Under the pieces are notes generated by a model. It was not told the DNA's origin and did no database searches. It worked only from the letters and a program-made list of their open reading frames with translations. A program made the translations under genes and the position numbers. From NCBI GenBank assembly GCA_029262855.1, contig JAJCYP010000109.1:1-36990 (forward strand): 36,990 nucleotides of DNA, given 5' to 3'. Numbering within the stretch: the stretch's first letter is position 1; each line of letters opens with the position of its first letter. Shown here piece after piece: positions 1-7,675 of this stretch. Source of the stretch: Bacteroidota bacterium (lineage in GTDB: Bacteria > Bacteroidota > Rhodothermia > Rhodothermales > UBA10348).

Positions 1-119
1 AGCTGCAGGCTGCAAATCCAGAAAGCAGAACCATTCCGCAGAGGTGGCGCTGACGACGGTGAACGCCGATCAAGAGGCACGGGCGGAGAAAATTCGCCCA
101 TCAGGATTCGTACGGCCTC

Positions 120-902
120 TTGACATTGAGGGCCATAAACGTGTTCTCCGGACTCTATCCAATTCGGACTGCCGTCTCGGAGGATGATGGAGCCACGTGG
201 AGCGAACTCGAACCCATCGGCGATTTCGGCGGAATCGTCGCGATGGGATCCATGGAGCGACTGGCCGACGGGCGCTACCTGGCCTTCTTTCACGACGACG
301 GGCGCTTCATCGGGCCCGAAGGCGAGGCCGGACAGTTCTACGCATACGGGTCAGAGTCTGCCGACGGCGGACTCACCTGGAGCGCTCCGCGCATGCTGGT
401 GACTGACCCGGACCTCGATCTTTGCGAGCCCGGTGTTGTCCGCTCTCCGGATGGTACCCAGTTGGCGATGTTGATACGGGAAAACAGCCGGACGCGGAAT
501 TCCTTCCTGAGTCTGTCAGACGATGAGGGCGCCGCGTGGTCGACTCACGAAGAGCTGCCGCTGGCTCTCACCGGCGACAGGCATACGCTCCGCTACCTGC
601 CTGATGGTCGTCTGATCGTCGTGTTTCGCGACATGGCGGAGGGCTCGGAATCCAAAGGCGATTGGCTCGCCTGGGTGGGGACCTATGCTGAGATGGTTGG
701 ACGCGAACCTGCAGGCTTTCGCATTCGGATCATGGACAACCAGAATTCCTGGGATTCGACCTATCCCGGGGTCGAGGTGATACCGAACGGAGACGTGGTC
801 ACCACCACCTACGGCCACTGGGTCGAGGGGCAGCCTCCGTACATCGTTAGCGTGAGACTGACCTGGAAGGAAATGCAGGACTGGATCCGGCGATTCGGTT
901 GA
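120..902 (+). CDS. Sialidase-like BNR-repeat protein, N-terminus apparently missing
   Basis: The 260-residue product carries three Asp-box (BNR) motifs of the form S-x-D-x-G-x-x-W at residues 20-27, 80-87 and 133-140, which mark six-bladed sialidase-type beta-propellers. Family members act on sialylated or related glycans, usually outside the cytoplasm. The similarity begins almost at the first residue (VFSGLYPIRTA), where full-length relatives as I remember them have about 100 further residues and a signal peptide. Here an in-frame TGA at 60-62 closes the frame and the only start nearby is a TTG at 120, with no convincing ribosome site. The gene is therefore probably a 5'-truncated remnant, or a frameshift lies at or before the window edge. 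It converges on the histidine phosphatase gene 18 bp downstream. Family assignment is fairly sure; substrate and activity are unknown. Confidence 0.6.
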   Translation: MTLRAINVFSGLYPIRTAVSEDDGATWSELEPIGDFGGIVAMGSMERLADGRYLAFFHDDGRFIGPEGEAGQFYAYGSESADGGLTWSAPRMLVTDPDLDLCEPGVVRSPDGTQLAMLIRENSRTRNSFLSLSDDEGAAWSTHEELPLALTGDRHTLRYLPDGRLIVVFRDMAEGSESKGDWLAWVGTYAEMVGREPAGFRIRIMDNQNSWDSTYPGVEVIPNGDVVTTTYGHWVEGQPPYIVSVRLTWKEMQDWIRRFG

Positions 903-920
903 GGCCGGCGCGTCCGGGCG

Positions 921-1427
921 CTACTCGACCGGTCGCCAGTATATCCTTCGGAGCGTTGGCGCCTCGCCGTTGAGGTCCATGAAATAGAGCAGGTCGTACT
1001 CGCTCTCGTCGAGATCGGGCAGCTCGGGGCCGCCCAATGCGCCGATCAGAGCCGGAATGGTGTTGCTGTGTCCAACGACCAGCACCGTTGCGTCCTGTCC
1101 GAAAGCCCGCACGGCGGCCGCAGTCTGTTCCAGATGGACGGCCATCCCATCGCTGACACCGACGACCAGTGATTCGGCTCCGAAATGGGCGGCGGCCGGA
1201 GCGGCCGTGTCCACTGTGCGGGTGAAGCCGCTCGTGATGGCCGCGTCCAATCCGGAAGCAGACAGCACGCCGATGAGCGCCTCGGCACGTGCTGTTCCGT
1301 ATGCCGTCAGCGGGGGATTCGAGGTGCCGTCGCTGGCCTTCTCGGCGTGGCGGAGCAGAACTACATTCTGGGCGCCCCCGGGGGCGGCAATCAGCAGAAG
1401 CAGGGCAAGAATCAGCAGCCGTTTCAT
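921..1427 (-). CDS. Exported histidine phosphatase (phosphoglycerate mutase-like)
   Basis: This 168-residue protein begins with a signal peptide (residues 1-20, ending GGAQ), so it should act in the periplasm or on the outer surface. The histidine phosphatase hallmark LLRHAEK puts the catalytic pair at R26-H27, and the second catalytic histidine is H120 in VVGHSNTIP. Family members transfer phosphate through a phosphohistidine; short exported forms like this one resemble SixA or broad phosphomonoesterases, and the substrate cannot be read from sequence. The ATG at 1427 was chosen over upstream options because it gives the signal peptide and overlaps the stop of the preceding DUF1080 gene as ATGA (1427-1424), which indicates translational coupling. 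The domain assignment is secure. Confidence 0.85.
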   Translation of the reverse strand: MKRLLILALLLLIAAPGGAQNVVLLRHAEKASDGTSNPPLTAYGTARAEALIGVLSASGLDAAITSGFTRTVDTAAPAAAHFGAESLVVGVSDGMAVHLEQTAAAVRAFGQDATVLVVGHSNTIPALIGALGGPELPDLDESEYDLLYFMDLNGEAPTLRRIYWRPVE

Positions 1428-2191
1428 AGTTCGCGGATCCAGATGTTGCGGAAGGAAACCGGATTGCCGTGATCCTGAAGGGCGATCGCACCCGGACCGT
1501 GCGCCTCGTATGCCGGCAGGCCGATGTACTCGGTTCGTCCCCTGACTTCCACGTGATTCTGAATCAGGACGCCGTTGTGAACCACGGTGACGAAGGCCGG
1601 CTTGATCAGGCGGCCATCGGGCGAAAAGGCGGGAGCCTCGAAGAAAATGTCGTATGTCTGCCACGAGCCTGGAGGCTTCGAGGCATTGACTAGTGGAGCA
1701 TGCTGCTTGTAGACCGAGCCGGCCTGTCCGTTCGAGTAGGTGCGGTTCTGGTACGAGTCCAGCACCTGGACCTCATATTGTTCATGGAAGAACACGCCGC
1801 TGTTGGAGCGCCCCTGTCCTTCGCCGCGAATCTCTGAAACCGTCCTAAACTCGATATGCAGCTGCACGTTCTCAAACTTCTGGACGGTGCGAATGCCGCC
1901 GGAAGCGGGAACCACCGTGAAGGCCCCATCGGCCACGCGCCAGGGCGCCGGACCGCCTCGCGCGGATTCCCATGCGCTGAGGTCCTCGCTTCCGAATAGC
2001 ACGATGGCATCGGAGGGAGGGGCGTTGCCAGCGCCTGGGGTGACGACGGCCGGCTCAGGTTCCCAGATTTCAGTCAGCTCGGGAGGCCAGTCTGCCTGCG
2101 TTGTCTGTGCCGTTGCTGTACACGGAATGGCGAGGATCAACAGCAGAAAGGCTGTGGCCAAATGGCGGCGGACTACGCGGCAGGAGAGCAT
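1424..2191 (-). CDS. DUF1080 (3-keto-disaccharide hydrolase family) exported protein
   Basis: The 255-residue product has a signal peptide (residues 1-29, ending TATAQ) and a DUF1080/PF06439 concanavalin-like fold over residues ~61-255. Typical motifs are LFGSEDLSAW near the start, SNSGVFFHEQYEVQVLDSY in the middle and a C-terminal stretch ending NPVSFRNIWIREL. The family includes 3-keto-glycoside hydrolases and many uncharacterised carbohydrate-active proteins. The frame is open further upstream, to 2350, but the ATG at 2191 starts a standard signal peptide while the upstream extension is arginine-rich and unlike an exported protein. The stop overlaps the start of the histidine phosphatase gene, so the two form a small operon. 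No strong Shine-Dalgarno is visible. Family assignment is confident; the substrate is unknown. Confidence 0.82.
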   Translation of the reverse strand: MLSCRVVRRHLATAFLLLILAIPCTATAQTTQADWPPELTEIWEPEPAVVTPGAGNAPPSDAIVLFGSEDLSAWESARGGPAPWRVADGAFTVVPASGGIRTVQKFENVQLHIEFRTVSEIRGEGQGRSNSGVFFHEQYEVQVLDSYQNRTYSNGQAGSVYKQHAPLVNASKPPGSWQTYDIFFEAPAFSPDGRLIKPAFVTVVHNGVLIQNHVEVRGRTEYIGLPAYEAHGPGAIALQDHGNPVSFRNIWIREL

Positions 2192-2366
2192 GTCGTAGGC
2201 GGAGCAGGTGAAGCCGCATTCTAATTGAGGATTGCGTTCCCTGCAACGCGATTCTACCATGAATCGAGTCAGACGACTATCCGGGACTTCCTCGCGAGCG
2301 AAGCACTTGAGTGGCCGACGAAGCGAGCCTCGCAGGAGGCGCGGTACCAAAAGGCCCGGCCAAACG

Positions 2367-2404
2367 AAAAAAGCCCCTCACCACGAATGCGGTGAAGGGC
2401 TTTT
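2367..2404 (-). terminator. Rho-independent terminator after tRNA-Asp
   Basis: A 10-bp stem (2373-2382 with 2391-2400, one G-U pair) encloses an 8-nt loop. Read on the minus strand it is followed by six T (2372-2367). It lies just past the 3' end of the tRNA-Asp gene and upstream of the DUF1080 gene. Confidence 0.85.
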
Positions 2405-2408
2405 CAAG

Positions 2409-2482
2409 CGGTCCGGACGAGACTCGAACTCGCGACCTCCTGCGTGACAGGCAGGCGTTCTAACCAACTGAACTACCGGACC
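2409..2482 (-). tRNA. tRNA-Asp (anticodon GTC)
   Basis: The minus strand folds into a complete cloverleaf. The acceptor stem GGTCCGG (2482-2476) pairs with CCGGACC (2416-2410). The D-arm contains AGTTGGTTAG, the anticodon arm is CCTGC-CTGTCAC-GCAGG with anticodon GTC, and the T-arm contains TTCGAGT. The discriminator base is G (2409), as expected for Asp tRNAs. The 3' CCA is not encoded, unlike the tRNA-Phe gene nearby. Confidence 0.97.
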
Positions 2483-2727
2483 GGAATCAGTTGAGCACCA
2501 ATGATAGAACGGATCGACCGCCCTGTGCAATTCTCAAGCTAGGAGATTTGGGGAAGCTACGCGCAGTTGTGGCGGCGCGAATAGGTATCGACGCCGAAAC
2601 GGCCCATCGTCACGGATGGAGGCGGAGGGATCGAGCGCGTCCAGGCTGATGCACCTCGTGAAATGGCCCCGCGCATGCCCCCAAGCACGCAGATCGCCGT
2701 ATCCTCCACTCTGCAAGCGTCAAAATC

Positions 2728-2733
2728 AGAGGA
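2728..2733 (+). promoter_or_regulatory. Ribosome-binding site that fixes a GTG start
   Basis: AGAGGA lies 7 nt before the GTG at 2741. It supports that start over the ATG at 2663, whose leader would push the lipoprotein signal far from the N-terminus. Confidence 0.7.
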
Positions 2734-2740
2734 TGGAATC

Positions 2741-3568
2741 GTGAAGAGACTCACCGTATTTGTGCTGGTTCTCCTGATCGGATGCGGGGCCGAGGAGCCA
2801 CCGGAACCGGCGACCGAGGATCCGCGCGATCAGATGATTGTGGAGTTCACCCAGGTCATGGCAGAGATCCAATCGCGGGTGGCAAGCGTGGCCAGGGCCC
2901 AGGGCATCATGATGAACAACCTATGGGATGAGATTCCGGAGTCTGAGGGGCAGCGCATGGCCATCGCACGTGATCTCGACGCCATCAAGGACTTGCTCAG
3001 CAATCAGAAGGCGAAAATCGTCCGCTTGACGGGCGAACTTCGGGACGCCGAGTGGAACTCCCGCCAGGAAAAGGCCACCATCGCCAACCTGGAGACGATC
3101 GTTGCCGCATTGACCTCCCAACTCGATGAGCGCCTCGCGCTGATCACAAGTCTTACGGAGCAACTCGGGTCAATGGAAAGCGCCTTGGAGCAGGCCCTGA
3201 CCGAGGCTGCACAGCAGACCGAGGTTGCCGAGGAAAACCGGGAGCGGGTGGAAGAACTCTCACGAGTCTACTTCATTGTCGAGAGTCCGGCGAATCTGCG
3301 CAAGTTGGGAATCACCTGCCGAGGCGCCATCCTCGACAAGACGAGCCTATGCGACATCCATCGTGACGTGATGACCGAATCCCACGTGGGCCTCTCGGAA
3401 ATCGTTCTCGGTCCGGCGGGAACCGAGGCCAAAATTTTCACCCAGCAGGGGGCGCGCGCCGACCTCTATCGCGTGCAAGACTCCCAGGGGATGTCCGTGC
3501 TGTTCATTCTGAATCCAGAAACGTTCTGGGGCCTGCAGAAGGACCTCGTGGTCGAGGTCAAGCGCTGA
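2741..3568 (+). CDS. Coiled-coil lipoprotein of unknown function
   Basis: I do not recognise a named family. The 275-residue product starts with a short lipoprotein signal ending in the lipobox LLIG|C (C15), followed by a Pro/Glu-rich linker. Residues ~35-195 are rich in Glu, Gln, Leu and Ala with heptad-like spacing, consistent with a long coiled coil. Residues ~198-275 form a separate, probably beta-rich globular part containing two cysteines (ITCRGAILDKTSLCDIHR) and ending in LVVEVKR. It should be anchored in the outer or inner membrane facing the periplasm. The GTG start at 2741 was preferred because of its AGAGGA site and because it places the lipobox correctly. The gene is monocistronic, sits between two oppositely oriented tRNA genes, and ends before a strong terminator. 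Confidence 0.8.
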   Translation: MKRLTVFVLVLLIGCGAEEPPEPATEDPRDQMIVEFTQVMAEIQSRVASVARAQGIMMNNLWDEIPESEGQRMAIARDLDAIKDLLSNQKAKIVRLTGELRDAEWNSRQEKATIANLETIVAALTSQLDERLALITSLTEQLGSMESALEQALTEAAQQTEVAEENRERVEELSRVYFIVESPANLRKLGITCRGAILDKTSLCDIHRDVMTESHVGLSEIVLGPAGTEAKIFTQQGARADLYRVQDSQGMSVLFILNPETFWGLQKDLVVEVKR

Positions 3569-3609
3569 CCTGGTCGGGTCACCTGCACGGAACCGCTTGT
3601 GGCTCAAGC

Positions 3610-3651
3610 AAAAAGCCCGTGATTGAACATCAGTCAATCACGGGCTTTTTT
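3610..3651. terminator. Bidirectional terminator between the coiled-coil lipoprotein and tRNA-Phe
   Basis: A perfect 14-bp inverted repeat (3613-3626 with 3634-3647) encloses a 7-nt loop, with an A-run on the left and a T-run (to 3651) on the right. It can end transcripts from both converging genes. Confidence 0.92.
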
Positions 3652-3653
3652 CG

Positions 3654-3729
3654 TGGTGGTCAGGGAGGGATTTGAACCCCCGACACCTGGATTTTCAGTC
3701 CAGTGCTCTACCAACTGAGCTACCTGACC
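3654..3729 (-). tRNA. tRNA-Phe (anticodon GAA), CCA encoded
   Basis: The minus strand gives a full cloverleaf. Acceptor stem GGTCAGG (3729-3723) pairs with CCTGACC (3664-3658), the D-arm has AGTTGGTAGAGC, the anticodon arm is CTGGA-CTGAAAA-TCCAG with anticodon GAA, and the T-arm has GTTCAAATCCC. The discriminator is A (3657) and the 3' CCA is encoded at 3656-3654. Confidence 0.97.
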
Positions 3730-3842
3730 AGCGGGCGCAAATATACGCCCATGTTTGGGGCGAACAAACATGCGCAGTGGGCTTCACCGGATGTTGAAGG
3801 GATGCGGTTCCGGGCCGCCGGGGTTAGCGCGTGGAGGTGTTG

Positions 3843-4715
3843 TCACGTCTTCCGCGCGCCCCACATGAGCTTGGTCCGGAGGGTCTGAAAGAAGTGCTGG
3901 CCTTCCAGCTGCACGAGATTTACGGTGTGCGTCCCGCGCTGGACCTCGATCTGAACGCGCCCGTCTTCAATGGTTGTTCCCCGGCCGTCGCTGGTGAAGA
4001 CGAACGGGCCGCCAGCCGGAATACTGGCTTCGATGGTCACACTTCCGGGGAGCACCAGCGGCCGCACGGTAAGCGTGTGGGCAGCAATAGGGGTCATCAC
4101 AATGGCCTGACTCATGGGCACGACGATTGGGCCGCCGGCCGCAAGATTGTACGCCGTCGAACCCGTCGGCGTGGCCATGATCAATCCGTCTGCCCAATAC
4201 GTGTTCAGCAGGACACCGTTGACCGAAACGTCTATCTCCAGCAGGCTCGCGTCACCGGGCCGCTGGATGACGAACTCGTTCAGGGCCCAGGTGTCTGGCA
4301 GGTGGACGTCGCCCGCTTTGGCCGAGAGCGTCATTCGCTCTTCGACGCGGTAGTTTCCCGCTTCCATCTGGTCTATGGCGAACTCGAGCTGAGTCTGCTC
4401 CAGACTCGCCAGGAAACCCAAGCGGCCAAGATTGACCCCCAGAATGGGCGTTTCCAGAGCACCCACCTGATGGGCCGTGTTCAGCAGGGTCCCATCGCCA
4501 CCGAATGAGAGAATCACATCGGCATCGGACCCGAGTGCATCCGTGCTGACCCGGGAGGCCAGCGCTCCATCCAACAAGCCGCGCTCCACGAGACTGGGGC
4601 AAATCGCATCATCGACTCGGAACGCCCGACCAGGCTGATTCAGGTGACTGATCAGGCGCCCAACGGGCTCCCAGATGAGGTCCTTTCCGGTGTTTCCTGT
4701 GATTCCGAATACCAT
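3843..4715 (-). CDS. nadK: NAD kinase
   Basis: This 290-residue cytoplasmic enzyme phosphorylates NAD to NADP using ATP or polyphosphate. The diagnostic GGDGT motif is at residues 72-76 (LSFGGDGTLLNTAH). It is followed by NLGRLGFL, the NAD-contacting NE pair at 146-147 (ALNEFVIQR), and the glycine-rich stretch ADGLIMATPTGSTAY at 176-190. Length and motif order match the family. The start at 4715 (MVFGITGN) was preferred over the open frame reaching 4811 because the upstream residues are not family-like. The gene is transcribed away from the FAD oxidoreductase, so both promoters should lie in the 113 bp between them; no clear -10 or -7 element is visible there. Confidence 0.95.
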   Translation of the reverse strand: MVFGITGNTGKDLIWEPVGRLISHLNQPGRAFRVDDAICPSLVERGLLDGALASRVSTDALGSDADVILSFGGDGTLLNTAHQVGALETPILGVNLGRLGFLASLEQTQLEFAIDQMEAGNYRVEERMTLSAKAGDVHLPDTWALNEFVIQRPGDASLLEIDVSVNGVLLNTYWADGLIMATPTGSTAYNLAAGGPIVVPMSQAIVMTPIAAHTLTVRPLVLPGSVTIEASIPAGGPFVFTSDGRGTTIEDGRVQIEVQRGTHTVNLVQLEGQHFFQTLRTKLMWGARKT

Positions 4716-4828
4716 GGCGACAAAGTACGGTAACGCGCCTTGGGTGAAACACACCGAATCCCGGTTGAAGTGTTCCAAATGGGCTGGTGCCGGGTTGGTC
4801 TGGGCAGTCACAATCGGTAGAATGGTCC

Positions 4829-6073
4829 ATGCACGTTGTCATAGTCGGAAACGGGATCACGGGGGTCACTGCGGCCCGGTTCGTCCGGAAGCATTCGGAT
4901 CACCGGATCACCATCATTTCGGGCGAATCTGATTTCCACTATGCCCGCACGGCACTCATGTACATCTACATGGGGGACATGCGGTACGAGGACACAAAGC
5001 CCTACGCAGACGATTTCTGGACTCGCAACCGAATCAATCTGGTTCGAGGTTACGCCAGTCGAGTGGACGCGGACTCCAGGGAAGTGCATTTGGCCTCCGG
5101 GGAGGTAGTCAGATACGATCGCCTGCTGCTTGCCACCGGGAGCAGGCCCAATCGATTCGGCTGGCAAGGGGAGCATGCACTCGGCGTTCAGGGCCTCTAC
5201 GGACTCGAAGACCTCGCAGAGATGGAGAACGCCACCCGCGACATTGATTCCGCAGTTGTCGTAGGCGGAGGGCTTGTCGGCGTGGAAATGGCTGAGATGC
5301 TGAGCTCCGGCGGTATCCCGGTTACGTTTCTGGTCCGCGAGGAGCACTACATGGACTACCTGCTCTCCACACAGGAGTCGGAGTTGGTGGAGGCTGCGAT
5401 CCGGGCCCACGGTGTCCGGCTAGAGCTGGAGGCGGAATTGGACTTGGTCGAAACAGACTCTGCGGGCCGGGCCTCCGGGGTACTTCTCAAGGACGGGCGC
5501 CGCATGCCCGCTCAGTTTATCGGTCTCGCCGTCGGCGTCCGTCCCAATACGGATCTGGCGAGCACCTCGGGCTTGGATACCGGCCGCGGCATCCTGATAG
5601 ATTCGGCCTTCATGACCTCTGCGGAGGGGGTTTTCGCTGCGGGCGATTGCGCCGAGTTCCGAAGTCCCGTCGCCGGAAGGAAGGCGGTGGAGCAGTTGTG
5701 GTACACGGGCCGGAGTCATGGTCGTCAGGTCGCGGCCGGGTTACTGGGAGCGCCCGCGGACTACGCGCCGCCGCTCTTCTTCAACTCCGCCAAGTTCTTC
5801 GACCTGGAGTATCAGACGTACGGCGTCGTCGAGCCGGTGCCTGCCGACGGGCAGGCCGACCGGGTGTTCTCGGACGGCGCCCGCCTGATTCGCATCGTCT
5901 ACCGCGAAGGGGACGGGGCTGTGGTCGGCGTCAACGCTCTCGGGGTCCGCCTCCGCCAAAACGTGTGGTCCCATTGGATCCGGACGGGGGAGTCCCTGGA
6001 TGCAGTCTTGCGGGACTTCGATCGGAGCCTATTCGATCCCGAGTTCTCAACCCGTTTGGAGGTCGCTGTATGA
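4829..6073 (+). CDS. FAD/NAD(P)-dependent oxidoreductase (pyridine nucleotide-disulfide reductase fold)
   Basis: The 414-residue product has an N-terminal FAD-binding Rossmann motif VGNGITG (residues 6-12). A second, NAD(P)H-binding Rossmann motif VVGGGLVGVE lies at ~144-153, and the FAD-ribityl contact FAAGDCAEF at ~269-277. There is no redox-active CxxC near the N-terminus, so it belongs with ferredoxin/rubredoxin or nitrite-reductase-type reductases rather than disulfide reductases. It should move electrons between NAD(P)H and an iron-sulfur partner. Its stop overlaps the start of the membrane polyferredoxin gene as ATGA (6070-6073), which points to that protein as partner. The start MHVVIVGNG at 4829 places the Rossmann strand at the N-terminus as usual. 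Reductase class is confident; the physiological acceptor is inferred. Confidence 0.85.
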   Translation: MHVVIVGNGITGVTAARFVRKHSDHRITIISGESDFHYARTALMYIYMGDMRYEDTKPYADDFWTRNRINLVRGYASRVDADSREVHLASGEVVRYDRLLLATGSRPNRFGWQGEHALGVQGLYGLEDLAEMENATRDIDSAVVVGGGLVGVEMAEMLSSGGIPVTFLVREEHYMDYLLSTQESELVEAAIRAHGVRLELEAELDLVETDSAGRASGVLLKDGRRMPAQFIGLAVGVRPNTDLASTSGLDTGRGILIDSAFMTSAEGVFAAGDCAEFRSPVAGRKAVEQLWYTGRSHGRQVAAGLLGAPADYAPPLFFNSAKFFDLEYQTYGVVEPVPADGQADRVFSDGARLIRIVYREGDGAVVGVNALGVRLRQNVWSHWIRTGESLDAVLRDFDRSLFDPEFSTRLEVAV

Positions 6074-7623
6074 GCGATCGTCTGGATCCCACCCTCGCCC
6101 TCGCCTCTGGTCCGCCGGAAGAGAGTCGCCGTGTGCCGACCGTCTTGGCAGGCCTTGCGCTGCTTTTCATGGCGGTCTTTCTCTTTGGAGTGTTTCCGTT
6201 CAATCACCCGTCGGTCCTGGTGGCGGCGATTGGACTGCTCGCTTCGGCGGCCGTTTTGGCCGACCGCCCGAGTGGAGATGCGATGTCCGGCTCGCGCTTG
6301 GGCAAGAGCCTGGTCTTTGGTGGCCTCGCGCTCGGCCTCTTGGCTTTGCTGGGCCTCTGGCGCATCGTTCCCGACTGGATCCTGCTGACGGTCTCCACCG
6401 GAGCGGTGTGCGCCGGCACCATAATTCTGGCCCGCGCTCGATACGGATCGGGGCCGGCCGGCATTCGAAACCACGGGGTGTACAACACGCCCATGCTTCG
6501 CCGGGGCGGTGCTGCCTGGATTGCTGCGGTTGTCTTGACCGGTTTCTACGTGCTGCTCTACTGGTTTCCGCAGTCCCTCGAGGGCTTGATCAGGACCATG
6601 GATCCGGTGTCCTACACCATCCGAGGCGCGGCCGCGGATCAGTGGTTCATGTACGGGACGCTGTACAGTCTGGCCGTTCTGGTCATGGGTATCCGGGCGC
6701 TCTATCGCTACCGGCACGACAGGTACCAGCGTTGGAGGACCGTGTCCGTAATCCTGGCGCAGGGTGTCCTCGCCTACCTGATCCCCCAGATTCTGGTGGC
6801 CTTCAACGAGCCCGAGTTCTACTTCTCCTATTTCTGGCCCCTGAAGCCCGAGTATCTCTGGCCGGGCGATTTTGGGAATGGGTGGATCTGGGATCATCCC
6901 GGCCGACTCGGGCGGTTCATGGTGATCTGGGGCGCGGTCATGGCTTTCGTCGCCGTGCCCATCCTCACGTATTTCTTTGGCAAGCGCTGGTACTGCTCCT
7001 GGGTCTGCGGATGTGGCTGCCTGGCCGAGACGGCAGGAGATCCCTATCGCCATCTTGCCGACAGCAGTGTCCGTTCCTGGCAGATCGAGCGGTGGATGAT
7101 TCACGGCGTTCTGGTCCTGGTCACGATTGGGACGGTCGTCCTCTGGGTGAACTCTGCCATGGAAGGGGGCCTGCTGGGGTCGTTCTCCGGCGGCTTTGCT
7201 CGGGTCTACGGCTTCGTATTCGGAAGCGTCTGGGCCGGGGTGATAGGCGTTGGGTTTTACCCGCTGATGGGTGCCCGGGTGTGGTGCCGATTCGGGTGTC
7301 CGCAGGCCGCGATACTCGGTCTCATCCAGCGGTTCTTTTCACGATTCCGCATCACCACCAACGGAGGACAGTGCATCTCCTGCGGCAATTGCACTACCTA
7401 TTGCGAGATGGGCATCGATGTCCGATGGTATGCCCAGCGGGGGCAGAACATCGTTCGGGCGTCCTGCGTCGGCTGCGGAATGTGTGCCAGCGTCTGCCCA
7501 CGGGGCGTGCTGAAACTGGAGAACTCGAAACAAGAGGGCCGTTTCAACGGACCCGTTCTCATCACCTCCGACGAGGTGGATGTAATGGCCGAGGATTGGG
7601 CCGCCAGCGTCTCCTGGAAATAG
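6070..7623 (+). CDS. Membrane polyferredoxin, NapH/NosR/CcoG-like 4Fe-4S protein
   Basis: The 517-residue product has about ten hydrophobic segments (for example near 24-45, 46-64, 82-98, 150-166, 193-212, 226-245, 284-303, 343-361, 379-398). Membrane-edge cysteine motifs of the NapH/NosR type follow: WYCSWVCGCGC (308-317) and VWCRFGCP (404-411). At the C-terminus are two ferredoxin clusters, Cys 435/438/441/445 and 466/469/472/476. Such proteins pass electrons between a soluble donor and a membrane or periplasmic acceptor. Its ATG overlaps the stop of the FAD reductase, so the pair is translationally coupled and probably one complex: NAD(P)H to FAD to Fe-S clusters. The first membrane motif reads CGCGC, a variant of the usual CxxxCP. 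The exact pathway is not apparent. Confidence 0.82.
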   Translation: MSDRLDPTLALASGPPEESRRVPTVLAGLALLFMAVFLFGVFPFNHPSVLVAAIGLLASAAVLADRPSGDAMSGSRLGKSLVFGGLALGLLALLGLWRIVPDWILLTVSTGAVCAGTIILARARYGSGPAGIRNHGVYNTPMLRRGGAAWIAAVVLTGFYVLLYWFPQSLEGLIRTMDPVSYTIRGAAADQWFMYGTLYSLAVLVMGIRALYRYRHDRYQRWRTVSVILAQGVLAYLIPQILVAFNEPEFYFSYFWPLKPEYLWPGDFGNGWIWDHPGRLGRFMVIWGAVMAFVAVPILTYFFGKRWYCSWVCGCGCLAETAGDPYRHLADSSVRSWQIERWMIHGVLVLVTIGTVVLWVNSAMEGGLLGSFSGGFARVYGFVFGSVWAGVIGVGFYPLMGARVWCRFGCPQAAILGLIQRFFSRFRITTNGGQCISCGNCTTYCEMGIDVRWYAQRGQNIVRASCVGCGMCASVCPRGVLKLENSKQEGRFNGPVLITSDEVDVMAEDWAASVSWK

Positions 7624-7627
7624 CATG

Positions 7628-7675
7628 TGACAGCATCGTCTCCGGGGGCCTCTGTCTCTAAAAGCGATGCTGTCA
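7628..7675 (+). promoter_or_regulatory. Perfect 11-bp inverted repeat covering the comM start codon
   Basis: TGACAGCATCG (7628-7638) and its exact reverse complement CGATGCTGTCA (7665-7675) are separated by 26 nt. The right arm contains the comM ATG at 7667-7669, so in mRNA this stem would bury the start codon. There is no T-run, so it is not a classical terminator. It lies directly after the polyferredoxin stop (7621-7623). Confidence 0.55.

Noticed and set aside
5899-7104. Minus-strand ORF of 401 codons opposite the oxidoreductase pair
   Set aside because: It is antisense to confidently identified genes, with low-complexity composition and no recognisable motif.
6000-7661. Long plus-strand ORF (553 codons) overlapping the polyferredoxin gene
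   Set aside because: It is rich in Arg, Gly, Pro and Ser with no domain, while the overlapping frame has clear iron-sulfur motifs; it is an out-of-frame shadow of GC-rich coding sequence.
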